Of a stretch of DNA of 64,000 bases, positions 44,429-53,209 are shown piece by piece. The position numbers and the translations under genes are program-made. The number at the start of each line of letters is the position of its first letter. Within the stretch, counting starts at the first letter, position 1. Source of the DNA: Micrococcales bacterium (GTDB lineage Bacteria; Actinomycetota; Actinomycetes; Actinomycetales; Cellulomonadaceae); NCBI GenBank assembly GCA_009785115.1, contig WQWY01000001.1, positions 1 to 64,000 on the forward strand. The letters are read 5' to 3'. The notes beneath the pieces are model-generated. The model saw only the letters and a program-made list of their open reading frames with translations. It was not told where the DNA came from and did not search any database.

Positions 44429-44596
44429 TCAGAAGACCTCACCCACAGGTGCCTCGACCGTACGACGTCCACGCTGCTCAGCAGGTGCGGCGTCCCGGAG
44501 GCCCACGGCTCTCAGGAGGCTCGCAGGAACCTCGCGGTGCTCACGGGGCGAGCCGAGATAGATTGGCGTGTCTGGCACGGTGCCGTGTCGGAGCAT
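44429..44596 (-). CDS. Small hypothetical protein, 55 aa
   Basis: From the ATG at 44596, preceded by GGCGGTGG. The sequence has a protein-like composition (PDTPIYLGSPREHREVPASL core) and a basic C-terminal part. No family is recognised. The strong terminator just downstream on the same strand supports a real transcription unit. It is divergent from, and starts 25 bp from, the MMPL gene. Confidence 0.5.
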   Translation of the reverse strand: MLRHGTVPDTPIYLGSPREHREVPASLLRAVGLRDAAPAEQRGRRTVEAPVGEVF

Positions 44597-44621
44597 CCAC
44601 CGCCATCGCCGGAGCCGCCTC

Positions 44622-47357
44622 GTGTCCTCCATGCTCTACCGCCTCGGCCGCTGGGCCTTCACCCATCGGCTGCGGGTGCTCGGAGCGTGGGCGCTCGTGC
44701 TCCTCGTCACCGGTGGCGCGGCGGCGACGCTGTCGACCGGCACTGACAACACCTTCTCCATCCCCGGCACCGAGTCCACCCGGGCGCTGGCCCAGCTTCA
44801 GCACACCTTCCCCCAGGTGTCGGGCACCAGCGCGCAGCTGGTGGTGGTCGCCCCCGAGGGCGCCGCCGTGACCGCCCCGGCGTTCACCGAGCCGATCGGG
44901 CGGTTCGTCACCACGGTCTCCGCCGTGGAGAAGGTCGAGGCGGTCACCGACCCGTTCGCCGGCCTGGTCTCCGGGACGGTCTCCGACGACGGGCGCGCCG
45001 CGATCGTCACCATCCAGATGTCGGGTCAGGGCACGGCTATCGGCACGGCGATCACCGACCAGCTGGTCACCGCGCGCGACACCTTGGAGGCTGCCCTGCC
45101 CCCGGGCAGCCAGGTCGCGCTCGGCGGAGACCTGTTCGCGATCTCCGTGCCCGGCATCAGCGCGACCGAGGCGGTGGGTGTCGCCGTCGCGCTCGTCGTG
45201 CTCATCATCACGTTCGGCTCGTTCGTCGCCGCCGGGATGCCGCTGCTCAACGCGGTGCTCGGGGTGGTGGTCACCGTCGCGGGCATCTTCGCGATGACCA
45301 GGTTCACCACCATCGTCTCGACCACCCCGATGCTGGCGATGATGCTCGGCCTGGCCGTCGGCATCGACTACACGCTGTTCATCGCGTCCCGCCATCAGGG
45401 CCAGCTGCGCGCCGGGATGGACCCTCGCGAGTCCGCGGCCCGTGCGCTGGCCACCGCGGGCTCGGCGGTCGTCTTCGCCGGGCTGACGGTGATGATCGCT
45501 CTGGTCGGGCTGTCGCTGGCGCAGATGCCCTTCCTCACCGTCATGGGCGTCGCCGGGGCTGTCGGCGTCGGCATGGCCGTGCTGGTCGCGATCACCCTGA
45601 CCCCGGCGCTGCTGGGCCTGGCCGGCGAGCGGCTGCGGCCCCGGCGCCACAGAGCCAAGGAGCCCGACGAGGAGAAGGACGGAGCCGCCGGCGAAGAGCA
45701 CCCCAACCGGTTCTTCTCCGGCTGGGTCACGGGCTCGACACGTCGGCCGGTGCTGACCATCGTGGTGGTGGTCGCGGCCCTCGGCGCCCTCACGCTGCCC
45801 GCCCAGTCGCTGCGCCTGGCCCTGCCCGACGCGGGCACCCAGCCGGCCGGGTCTGGCGCGAGGGTCACCTACGACCTGATCGCCGACCACTTCGGGCCCG
45901 GCTTCAACGGACCGCTGATGCTCACCGGGGTGATCGTCGGCTCGACCGACCCGCTGACCCTGATGGCCGATCTGCGCGCCGACATCGAGACGCTGCCCGG
46001 GGTCGCCGCCGTGCCCCTGGCCACCCCGAACGCTGACGCGACGATGGGCGTCGTCCAGGTGATCCCCGACGGTGCCCCCGACTCGGTGGCGACCCAAGAG
46101 CTGGTGCACGAGCTGCGCGCCCACCACGACGAGTTCCAGACCAGGTACGGCATCGACCTGTCGGTGACCGGGATCACGGCGGTGCAGATCGACATCTCGA
46201 CCAAGCTCGGGCAGGCGCTGGTGCCGTTCGGGCTGTTCGTCGTCGGGCTGTCGATCGTGCTGCTGATGATGGTGTTCCGGTCGGTGTGGGTGCCGGTGAC
46301 GGCAGCGGCCGGCTATGCCCTCTCCGTCGGCGCGGCCTTCGGCACGGTCGCCCTGGTGTTCGAGCACGGGGTCGGGGCGGCGGCGCTCGGTGTGGACCGA
46401 GTGCCTCAGGCCGTGCTGTCGTTCATGCCCATCGTGGTGATGGGTGTGCTGTTCGGGCTGGCGATGGACTACGAGGTGTTCCTCGTCGCCCGCATGCGCG
46501 AGGAGTACGCCCACGGGGTCGAGGCGCGCGAGGCGGTGCGGCTGGGTTTCTTGTCGTCGGCGAAGGTGGTCACGGCGGCGGCACTCATCATGTTCTCCGT
46601 CTTCATCGCCTTCGTGCCCGGGCACGAGACCATGCTCAAACCGATAGCCCTCGGGCTGGCCACCGGCGTGGCGGTCGACGCGTTCGTCGTGCGGATGACG
46701 CTCATGCCCGCCCTGCTGCACCTGCTCGGAGACCGGGCCTGGCACATGCCGCGCTGGCTGGACCGTGCCCTGCCGCACTTCGACGTCGAGGGCGCCCGCC
46801 TGACCGAAGAGCTCGCGCTGGCCGACTGGCCCGAGCCTGACGCCGACGACGCGATCACCGCGCACGGGCTGCGCATCGACGCCCCGGACGGCACGCCGAT
46901 CTTCGCCGACGTGGCCGCACGGGTGCCCGTCGGGGGCGTCCTGCTGATCACCGGCCCGCACCGCTCAGGCCGCACCGCGCTGCTGCTGGCCCTGGCCGGG
47001 CGGGCACACCTGGACGCCGGCACGCTCAAGGTCAACGGGCTGGTCGCCTCGGTGCGCGCCCGTGACATCCGGCACTCCGTGGCGTTCGCCCGCCTGACCC
47101 GCACACCCGACCCCGTGGCCGAGCTGGACGAGGCGTTCGCGACCCGGGCACCCCTGGTCGTCGTGGACGACCTCGACGCCGTGAGCGACCCCGTGCTGCG
47201 GGCGGCCGTGCGCGACCGTCTGAGCGCGGCCCGTGCGGCCGACCCGCGCCTGACCCTCGTCGTCTCCGCCCTCGACCCTGCTGGCGTCGTCGGTCTGCTG
47301 CCCCAGGTGCAGACCCTCACGCTCGCCCCCGCTGCCGCCTTGGAGGTGTCGCGATGA
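44622..47357 (+). CDS. MMPL/RND transporter fused to a degenerate ABC-like ATPase domain
   Basis: 911 aa from the GTG at 44622, chosen because GGAG sits 7 nt upstream. Two MMPL repeats, each with a large extracellular loop and about six transmembrane helices, cover residues ~1-710; GIDYTLF and AMDYEVFLVAR are the paired proton-relay motifs. After a linker, residues ~745-911 look like a shortened ABC domain: GPHRSGRT (Walker A with Arg for Lys, from residue 778) and VVVDDLD (Walker B), but no LSGGQ. It overlaps the YhgE/Pip gene by 4 bp, so both likely export or remodel a lipid. Confidence 0.88.
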   Translation: MSSMLYRLGRWAFTHRLRVLGAWALVLLVTGGAAATLSTGTDNTFSIPGTESTRALAQLQHTFPQVSGTSAQLVVVAPEGAAVTAPAFTEPIGRFVTTVSAVEKVEAVTDPFAGLVSGTVSDDGRAAIVTIQMSGQGTAIGTAITDQLVTARDTLEAALPPGSQVALGGDLFAISVPGISATEAVGVAVALVVLIITFGSFVAAGMPLLNAVLGVVVTVAGIFAMTRFTTIVSTTPMLAMMLGLAVGIDYTLFIASRHQGQLRAGMDPRESAARALATAGSAVVFAGLTVMIALVGLSLAQMPFLTVMGVAGAVGVGMAVLVAITLTPALLGLAGERLRPRRHRAKEPDEEKDGAAGEEHPNRFFSGWVTGSTRRPVLTIVVVVAALGALTLPAQSLRLALPDAGTQPAGSGARVTYDLIADHFGPGFNGPLMLTGVIVGSTDPLTLMADLRADIETLPGVAAVPLATPNADATMGVVQVIPDGAPDSVATQELVHELRAHHDEFQTRYGIDLSVTGITAVQIDISTKLGQALVPFGLFVVGLSIVLLMMVFRSVWVPVTAAAGYALSVGAAFGTVALVFEHGVGAAALGVDRVPQAVLSFMPIVVMGVLFGLAMDYEVFLVARMREEYAHGVEAREAVRLGFLSSAKVVTAAALIMFSVFIAFVPGHETMLKPIALGLATGVAVDAFVVRMTLMPALLHLLGDRAWHMPRWLDRALPHFDVEGARLTEELALADWPEPDADDAITAHGLRIDAPDGTPIFADVAARVPVGGVLLITGPHRSGRTALLLALAGRAHLDAGTLKVNGLVASVRARDIRHSVAFARLTRTPDPVAELDEAFATRAPLVVVDDLDAVSDPVLRAAVRDRLSAARAADPRLTLVVSALDPAGVVGLLPQVQTLTLAPAAALEVSR

Positions 47358-49603
47358 CCACCCCGACGTTCTGGTCCGCGCTGGTCCGGCCTGAGAGGCC
47401 CCGCAGCGGCGGCCGTGGCACCTGGTTCACCGTGCTCGGGCTGATGCTGGTGCCGCTCGTCGTCGGCGGGCTGCTGACGTGGGCGCTGTGGCAGCCCACC
47501 GAGCGGCTGGACCGCATCACCGCGGCGGTGGTCAACGACGACGAGCCCGTGACGGTCGACGGGCAGGTCGTGCCCCTAGGTCGCCAGCTGGCCGCCGGGC
47601 TGGTCACCTCGTCGGGCACCGAGACGTCACCGGTCTCGGCGTCTGGTGTCGCCGACGTCTCCGGCCACGCCTCGACCACGAACCTGACCTGGGAGATCAC
47701 CGACGACGCCGACGCCACCCAAGGCCTGGCGTCGGGCAGGTATGCCGCCGTGGTGGTGATCCCGAAGAACTTCTCGGCCGCCGCCACGTCGTGGGCCACC
47801 CCGGGGGCGACCAGCGTCGAGCAGGCGCGGATCATCGTGCGCACCTCAGAGCGCTCCCGCCCGCTGGACTCGGTGATCGCCGGGGCGGTGACGCAGACCG
47901 CCAGCCAGACCCTCGGCATCACGCTCACCCAGACCTACGTCGACAACGTGCTCACCGGCTTCGCCACCATGGGCGACGAGCTCGGCCAGGCCGCCGACGG
48001 CGCCGACCAGCTCGCGTCAGGCACCGAGGCGCTCGCGGACGGTGCCGACCAGCTGGCCGACGGCGCGAGCCAGCTCGCGTCAGGCACCGGCGCCCTGACC
48101 GTCGGCACCGGTGCGCTGGTGACCGGCTCGAGCGCCCTGGCGGCCGCGATGCGCCAGCTGGCCAGCGGGGTCGGGGGCCTCTCGGCGGGCATGTCGTCGT
48201 TGGCCTTCGGGTTGCAGCAGCTCGCCGCCGAGGCGTCCGCGGGGGCCGCCGCGACCCAGGCGGGCCTGCCCGCCGCGCAGACGTTCGCCGCCGGGCTCGA
48301 CCAGCTCGCGGTGGCCGTCAACGGGACGTCACCGAGCGACCCGAACAGCCTCGCCTACGCCGCGTCCAACGTGGCTGTCGGCACGTCCGGGGTCGCCACG
48401 ACGCTCTCACAGCTGACGACGGGGGGCAGCAGCCTCGCAGAGCTGTGCCTCGGTGGTGACCTTCCTTCCTGCCAGGCCCTCGCGGGCGGCGTCACCGCCC
48501 TGAGCGCCACCGCGAACCAGGTGGCGGGCGGCGCGGCCGCGCTGGACGCGGCTGTGAGCACCGGCGTCGGCGGGGCTCCCCCGCTGACCACCAGCACCAC
48601 CCAGCTCGCGGCAGGCGGGCACGAGATCGTGGACGGGCTGGTGGCCTCAGCGGCCGGGACGCAGACGCTGGCCGCCTACCTCCAAGAGTCTGCCGACGGC
48701 GCTGCCGCGCTGGCGGCCGGTGCGGGCCAGACCGGGAGCGGGGCAGGTCAGCTCGCCACCGGGGCTCAGGCCACCGCTGGCGGGATCATCCAGCTGTTCA
48801 ACGGCATCAACGAGCTGGCCGGTGGCGCTGGCGGTGTCGCTGACGGTGCGAACCAGCTGGCCGAGGGGGTGACCGAGCTCACCCCGGGCACGCGCACCCT
48901 GGCCGACGGGCTGCGTACCGCGACCGGTGCGATCCCGGCCCACACCCCCGACGAGGCGGCCCGGCTCGCCTCGGTGATCGCCGCCCCGGTGACAGCGCAG
49001 GGCACGAGCTCTGACATCTTCGGCTCGTCGGTGGTGCCGTACTTCATGGTGCTGGCGATGTGGCTGGGCGGGCTGGCCACCTACCTGGTGCTCACCCCGA
49101 TGACTCCTCGGGCGCTCGGGTCCACCCAGCCGTCATGGCGTCTGGCGCTGCGCTCGCTCGCACCGGGCGCTCTCGTCGGCGTCGTGCAGGGCCTGGGGCT
49201 CACGATCATCTTGGCCCCGCCGCTGGGCCTGGGGGCGGGCGACTGGCTCAAGGTCGCCGTGGTCGCCGTGGTCGTCGGTGTCGCCTTCGCCGCGGTCAAC
49301 CAGGGCTTGGCGGCGGCGTTCCGTGGTGTCGGCCGTTTCGTCGCCGCCCTGGTCGCGACGGTCGCGCTGGCGGCGGCGGTGGTCTCGACCATCCCGTCGC
49401 TGGTGGAGAACGTGTACGCGGGCTCTCCCCTGGGCCCGGCTCTCGCGGCTCTCCAAGGCACGATGTTCGGCGGTGCCCTCTTCGGCCCGGTAGCGCTCCT
49501 GGTCTTCTGGACCCTGGGCGGCCTGGCCCTCACGACCGCCGCCCTGGCCCGCCACCGCGTCGTCCCCGCCAGAACCCTCGCCCGCTGGGCCCGCGCCGCC
49601 TGA
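47354..49603 (+). CDS. YhgE/Pip family membrane protein
   Basis: 749 aa. An N-terminal transmembrane helix (~25-45), an extracellular region with repeated LASGTxALADGADQL-type heptads (coiled-coil), and five or six helices in the last 200 residues. This is the YhgE/Pip plan, including the VVNDD and VVIPKNFS segments. Relatives are phage receptors or ESX/ABC-2-like accessory exporters. It overlaps the MMPL gene and is likely to work with it. Confidence 0.92.
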   Translation: MTTPTFWSALVRPERPRSGGRGTWFTVLGLMLVPLVVGGLLTWALWQPTERLDRITAAVVNDDEPVTVDGQVVPLGRQLAAGLVTSSGTETSPVSASGVADVSGHASTTNLTWEITDDADATQGLASGRYAAVVVIPKNFSAAATSWATPGATSVEQARIIVRTSERSRPLDSVIAGAVTQTASQTLGITLTQTYVDNVLTGFATMGDELGQAADGADQLASGTEALADGADQLADGASQLASGTGALTVGTGALVTGSSALAAAMRQLASGVGGLSAGMSSLAFGLQQLAAEASAGAAATQAGLPAAQTFAAGLDQLAVAVNGTSPSDPNSLAYAASNVAVGTSGVATTLSQLTTGGSSLAELCLGGDLPSCQALAGGVTALSATANQVAGGAAALDAAVSTGVGGAPPLTTSTTQLAAGGHEIVDGLVASAAGTQTLAAYLQESADGAAALAAGAGQTGSGAGQLATGAQATAGGIIQLFNGINELAGGAGGVADGANQLAEGVTELTPGTRTLADGLRTATGAIPAHTPDEAARLASVIAAPVTAQGTSSDIFGSSVVPYFMVLAMWLGGLATYLVLTPMTPRALGSTQPSWRLALRSLAPGALVGVVQGLGLTIILAPPLGLGAGDWLKVAVVAVVVGVAFAAVNQGLAAAFRGVGRFVAALVATVALAAAVVSTIPSLVENVYAGSPLGPALAALQGTMFGGALFGPVALLVFWTLGGLALTTAALARHRVVPARTLARWARAA

Positions 49604-49776
49604 CACCCTCCCTCGACTCTGGCCTGACGAGCTTCTCGAAGCTTGTCCACAGGAAGTCAACGCTGAAGACCTCGCACCCTGTAGGGTGATAAAGCCCGGC
49701 TTGTGACGATCTCGCTGCCGGGCGACCGAGCAGCGCAGCCCTCGTGCTGCACCTGGACCACGAGGAGGCAAGACAC

Positions 49777-50079
49777 ATGACGATCACGATCGACGGGGAC
49801 GAGATGCGGCGGCTCGCTCGGCGCCTCGAGGATGCCGGGCAGGTGGTCCCCAACCTGACCAGCCGAACTCCTGCTGGGGCGACCTCCGGGGCCCCGGTGC
49901 TGGATGCGGCCATAGCCCGCTTCGCCACCGCGGTCGATGCCCACGGGAAGAAGACGAGCACCAGGGCCGCCGCCCATGCCGCCGCGGTCGACCAGACTGC
50001 CGAGGACTTCGCGCGGTTCAGAGAGCACCTGCTGGCCAAGATCGCCAGGCTGCGGAACGAGATCGAGGCGCTGCGGTGA
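49777..50079 (+). CDS. Small helical WXG100-like partner protein
   Basis: 100 aa from the ATG at 49777, with GAGGAGG 8 nt upstream. Two amphipathic helices are predicted (residues ~8-25 and ~45-98), the size and plan of ESX partner proteins, though no WxG turn is visible. It overlaps the downstream calpain-fusion gene by 4 bp (GTGA). It is probably a co-secreted chaperone or partner of that effector. Confidence 0.7.
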   Translation: MTITIDGDEMRRLARRLEDAGQVVPNLTSRTPAGATSGAPVLDAAIARFATAVDAHGKKTSTRAAAHAAAVDQTAEDFARFREHLLAKIARLRNEIEALR

Positions 50080-51326
50080 CGCGACACGTCTCGCTCGGCC
50101 CCATCGAGGACGTCCCTGCCGCGTGGTACAGGGCCGCCACCTGGTACCTGGAGTGCGCTGACGAGCTGCGCCGCACCCTCACGTGCGAGTGGGAGGGCCT
50201 GGCCGCCGACGCCTTCCGGGCCGCTGCCACCAAGACCCAGAAGCAGGCCGAAGAGCTCTCCGAGGTGACGCTCGCCGGTTCCCGCGTCATCTCCGACTAC
50301 CTGAGCGTCTACGGCCCAGCCAAGGCCGCCGCCGAACGCGCCGAAGAAGACAGGATCGACGCATCGAGACGCCTGTCCGCCGACGTCTTCGACGGCAGCG
50401 CGCTGAACGACCTCATCACCGCCAAGCACGACTTCGCCAGAGCCCAACGCCTCATCGACAATGCCGGCGAGGAGGCCGCCCGCCGCCTCGACGCCCTCCT
50501 CAACCAGTACAACCTCGCCTGGGGCGAAGACTGGCGAGGCCCCCTCGGCTGGTTCTCCCGCATGGAACCCGTCAGAGAGAACGTCCTCGACGCTACATGG
50601 GACCACAGGTCGATCCGCCAGGGCAGCCAGGGCACCTGCTACCTGATCGCCGCCCTGGTCAGCATCATGCGTTTCGACGACGGTGACGAGTTCCTCCGCA
50701 ACCACGTACGCTGGAACGCTGGCAAGGAACTCTTCGAGGTCACCTTGTACGTTGATGGAATACCCAGATTGATCGAGGTGGACTACATCTATCAGCGAGG
50801 CTCGAACCACGCCGTCAATGGTCCGTTGTGGTTCGACCTCCATAAACCCAACGTCGTCAGCATCTACGAAGCAGCCGTCGGTCAGGTCCTCGGCTGGGAC
50901 GACCTCGTCAGCGGGGGAGACCCCGCCTGGGCGATGGAGATTGTCACCGGCCGACCGGCAAGCAGCCACTATATGCCTCATATGGGCGACTACCCTCTGA
51001 ACGAGCTCCGGCAAGCCGTTCGCTCTAGCGAACCAATCATCGGGGGAACTACGGAGAACGGCCACATATTCACCGGAGTCGATGTTGAGCGTCCCGACGG
51101 GCGCCTCGTGACCACGGAAGTGGAGATAGTGGGCGGCCATGCATACTCGATCGAGCGGGCAGAGATCGACGGCTCCGTCTGGGTCCGCAACCCCCACGGA
51201 CCAGGAAACACCCATGATAGCGGCGGACTGATTCACCTCACCCAAGAACAATTCCTCACTTCATTTGAATGGGTATCGATCATGGATCGCACTTTCTACG
51301 ACACCACCCCCCTTGCCAGACGTTGA
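50076..51326 (+). CDS. WXG-domain calpain-like cysteine protease, candidate type VII effector
   Basis: 416 aa. Residues ~1-100 are helical with a WEG turn (Trp39-Glu40-Gly41), the WXG100 signature for type VII secretion. Residues ~175-410 are a papain-fold calpain-like protease: Cys188 in QGSQGTCYLIAAL, His355 in GGHAYSIE and Asn372 in VRNPHG. Such N-terminal WXG plus C-terminal enzyme proteins act as interbacterial toxins or effectors. GC falls in the protease half, a sign of recent exchange of the tip. Three tandem paralogues follow, as expected for immunity genes. Confidence 0.85.
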   Translation: MTRHVSLGPIEDVPAAWYRAATWYLECADELRRTLTCEWEGLAADAFRAAATKTQKQAEELSEVTLAGSRVISDYLSVYGPAKAAAERAEEDRIDASRRLSADVFDGSALNDLITAKHDFARAQRLIDNAGEEAARRLDALLNQYNLAWGEDWRGPLGWFSRMEPVRENVLDATWDHRSIRQGSQGTCYLIAALVSIMRFDDGDEFLRNHVRWNAGKELFEVTLYVDGIPRLIEVDYIYQRGSNHAVNGPLWFDLHKPNVVSIYEAAVGQVLGWDDLVSGGDPAWAMEIVTGRPASSHYMPHMGDYPLNELRQAVRSSEPIIGGTTENGHIFTGVDVERPDGRLVTTEVEIVGGHAYSIERAEIDGSVWVRNPHGPGNTHDSGGLIHLTQEQFLTSFEWVSIMDRTFYDTTPLARR

Positions 51327-51338
51327 AAAAGAGAACTC

Positions 51339-51836
51339 ATGATGAACTCTGACCGCACCTCAGAGAATGTGTCGCCAACGCAACGGGCCAAGAGTCGACA
51401 TCGGGCGAAGAAAGTTGCTTGGTCGGCTATCATCGTCGCCCTCCTCGCTGGAACCGGCTGGGTGTGGATTCACCCCGACCTGTGTCTTCCCGGCGAGACT
51501 GTCGTGATTCGAGATACCGTGCCGAACTCGGTCAACGGGATGTCGGTCAGCGTCTCGCTCACCGACAAGGAAACCGTATCGATGAGGGTCGGTCACGACA
51601 TATCTGCGAGAGAAGAAGGGTTGAAGGCTGGCGACTCGGTACGTGGACCATGGTGGTGGGGACGACTGACGGTGGTACAGATCGACCCAGACATGGATCG
51701 CCTTACCACAATGCCACCCACATACTGCAAAGAGATACTGGAGGCTCGGAGTGCGACACCGGCACCCATCCCTCCTGAATGCAAGCCCAAGATGGGCAGC
51801 CGCGTGGAAGTCACGGTGCGCTGGACGCCATGGTGA
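51339..51836 (+). CDS. Tandem membrane protein 1, candidate immunity protein
   Basis: 165 aa. A basic N-terminus and one transmembrane helix (~28-46) lead to an extracellular domain with WIHPDLCLPG, SVNGMSVSVS, GDSVRGPWWWGRLTVV and a terminal VTVRW. It starts 12 bp after the protease gene. Two further copies follow. Anchoring outside the membrane fits protection against an incoming protease. No known family is recognised. Confidence 0.75.
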   Translation: MMNSDRTSENVSPTQRAKSRHRAKKVAWSAIIVALLAGTGWVWIHPDLCLPGETVVIRDTVPNSVNGMSVSVSLTDKETVSMRVGHDISAREEGLKAGDSVRGPWWWGRLTVVQIDPDMDRLTTMPPTYCKEILEARSATPAPIPPECKPKMGSRVEVTVRWTPW

Positions 51837-52384
51837 CTCGCAACGTTCCGACGACTTCTTCACCTGAAGCAACACGAAAACAGGTCGAGCCTCGTCACTG
51901 GGCACAGAGAGCCGCTCGGGCAGTTCTCATCCTTTTCGTACTCGCCGGTGTCGGTTGGGTGTGGATTCACCCCGACCTGTGCCTTCCTGGTCAGAGTGCG
52001 ACAATCGGCGGCAGCGGCCAATTCTCGATCAACGGATTGCCAGTCACCGCATATGTTAATGACGAGAACACCGCAACAGTCGGAGCAGGACACTACGGAT
52101 CACCCACAGTTGAAGGACTGCTCGTGGGCGATTCTGTGCGCGGTCCGTGGTGGTGGGGCCGAGTGACCGTCGTCCGAATTGACCCCGACGTGGAACGGCT
52201 CAACCGGGTTCTTCCAGATCATTGCAACGATAGGGTCTATACGCCGGAACCGGAAGCGGAGCCGTGCACAAGCGGGCAACGACGCGGCTCGACGCCATGT
52301 TTCGAGCCGTCTCCTCTTCCTCCGGACTGCATCCTTCCGGACGGCGGAGGCGGAACCGTCACGGTGCGCTGGATGCCCTGGTGA
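51833..52384 (+). CDS. Tandem membrane protein 2, candidate immunity protein
   Basis: 183 aa from the GTG at 51833 that overlaps the previous TGA. Same plan as copy 1: transmembrane helix, WIHPDLCLPGQ, GDSVRGPWWWGRVTVV and VTVRWMPW, with a longer Cys-containing insert before the C-terminus. The start region SSPEATRKQ matches copy 3 closely. Confidence 0.75.
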   Translation: MTRNVPTTSSPEATRKQVEPRHWAQRAARAVLILFVLAGVGWVWIHPDLCLPGQSATIGGSGQFSINGLPVTAYVNDENTATVGAGHYGSPTVEGLLVGDSVRGPWWWGRVTVVRIDPDVERLNRVLPDHCNDRVYTPEPEAEPCTSGQRRGSTPCFEPSPLPPDCILPDGGGGTVTVRWMPW

Positions 52385-52800
52385 CTCGCGGATTTCCGAT
52401 GGCTTCTTCACCTGAAGCAAAGCGAAAACGGGACAAGCCTCGTCGCTGGGCGCGGAGAGCTGCTCGGACAGCTCTCATCTTTTTCCTGCTCGCTGGAATT
52501 GGCCTGGTAGGGGTCCATCCCGACCTGTGTCTCCCCGGCCAGACCATGACGATCGGCGGGAGCGCTCAGTGGAAGATCAATGGACTGCCAGTCAGCGTAA
52601 ACGTCAGGGATGAGAGCACCGTGTCGGTCCGAGCAGGGTATTTCGGATCACACACAGCCGATGGGCTGAAGGTTGGCGACTCGATGCGCGGCCCATGGTG
52701 GTGGGGGCGACTGACCGTCGTCCGCATCGACTACGTGGAGCAGCCACCAGGCCACGTCGGCGGTGGCGGGACAGCGACGCTGCGCTGGATGCCCTGGTGA
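52381..52800 (+). CDS. Tandem membrane protein 3, candidate immunity protein
   Basis: 139 aa from a GTG overlapping the previous TGA (the codon after TGGATGCCC). Same transmembrane helix, VHPDLCLPGQ, GDSMRGPWWWGRLTVV and TLRWMPW, but the insert of copy 2 is missing. DNA around the junction is nearly identical to that before copy 2, so the copies arose by recent tandem duplication. Confidence 0.75.
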   Translation: MTRGFPMASSPEAKRKRDKPRRWARRAARTALIFFLLAGIGLVGVHPDLCLPGQTMTIGGSAQWKINGLPVSVNVRDESTVSVRAGYFGSHTADGLKVGDSMRGPWWWGRLTVVRIDYVEQPPGHVGGGGTATLRWMPW

Positions 52801-52878
52801 TCGCGCGGCGCGGGTGACGGCGCCTGGTCCGGTCGGGTGGTCTGCTCAGATCTGGGCGTGGTGGTCGATCCTCAAGGC

Positions 52879-52968
52879 ATGAGCACCACCATGGACAAGG
52901 CAGATCTCTTCGCTGAGATCGTCGGGGCGACCGTCGAGACCGACGATCTGCCCGAGTTCTGGGACTGA
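52879..52968 (+). CDS. Micro-ORF, 29 aa acidic peptide
   Basis: A 29-codon frame from an ATG with AAGG 3 nt upstream. Its composition is acidic and protein-like: an N-terminal MSTTMDKADLF, a central AEIVGATVE and a C-terminal DDLPEFWD. No Cys. A strong terminator hairpin lies 83 bp downstream. It could be a small regulatory peptide or a modified-peptide precursor; it could also be a chance ORF. Confidence 0.35.
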   Translation: MSTTMDKADLFAEIVGATVETDDLPEFWD

Positions 52969-53051
52969 CAAGCCCCTGCGACGCGGCCCCACCCACCCCT
53001 CCGGGGTCGCACCCGAAGCCCGACCCGATCGGGTCGCGGCAGCTTCGGTCT

Positions 53052-53087
53052 GAGGCGCCGTCACCGTCACCACGGTGACGGCGCCTC
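53052..53087. terminator. Perfect 16-bp hairpin, terminator
   Basis: GAGGCGCCGTCACCGT and its complement enclose a 4-nt loop (CACC). It separates the immunity/micro-ORF region from the PH-domain gene and probably ends upstream transcription. No T-tract. Confidence 0.7.
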
Positions 53088-53209
53088 TCCGCTCCCTCCC
53101 ACACGGCGGGACGGTGGCGGGGCCATGACGTCGACAGACCGGGAAGTCGTCACCCTCGCCGGTCAGTGTTCACGCCCGCACGGTGGGGCGGTGGTGGAAG
53201 AATCCGCGC

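Larger units (their letters stand above)
52801..53209. other. Intergenic region with a micro-ORF and strong hairpin
   Basis: Contains the 29-codon ORF at 52879-52968 and a long perfect inverted repeat at 53052-53087. A second copy of the half-sequence GGTGACGGCGCC occurs at 52811-52822. Otherwise no gene is seen; minus-strand frames here are low-complexity. Confidence 0.5.

Noticed and set aside
44541-46961. 806-aa minus-strand ORF opposite the MMPL gene
   Set aside because: High His/Asp/Gln/Arg content typical of antisense frames in GC-rich DNA; the plus strand holds a clear MMPL protein.
49530-51251. 573-aa minus-strand ORF opposite the calpain-fusion gene
   Set aside because: Antisense of a gene with intact catalytic motifs and a Shine-Dalgarno-preceded partner; the minus frame has low-complexity Val/Gly/Arg composition and no motif.
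52846-53073. 75-aa minus-strand ORF over the micro-ORF region
   Set aside because: Low-complexity and antisense to the more peptide-like 29-aa plus-strand frame; no Shine-Dalgarno or promoter noted.
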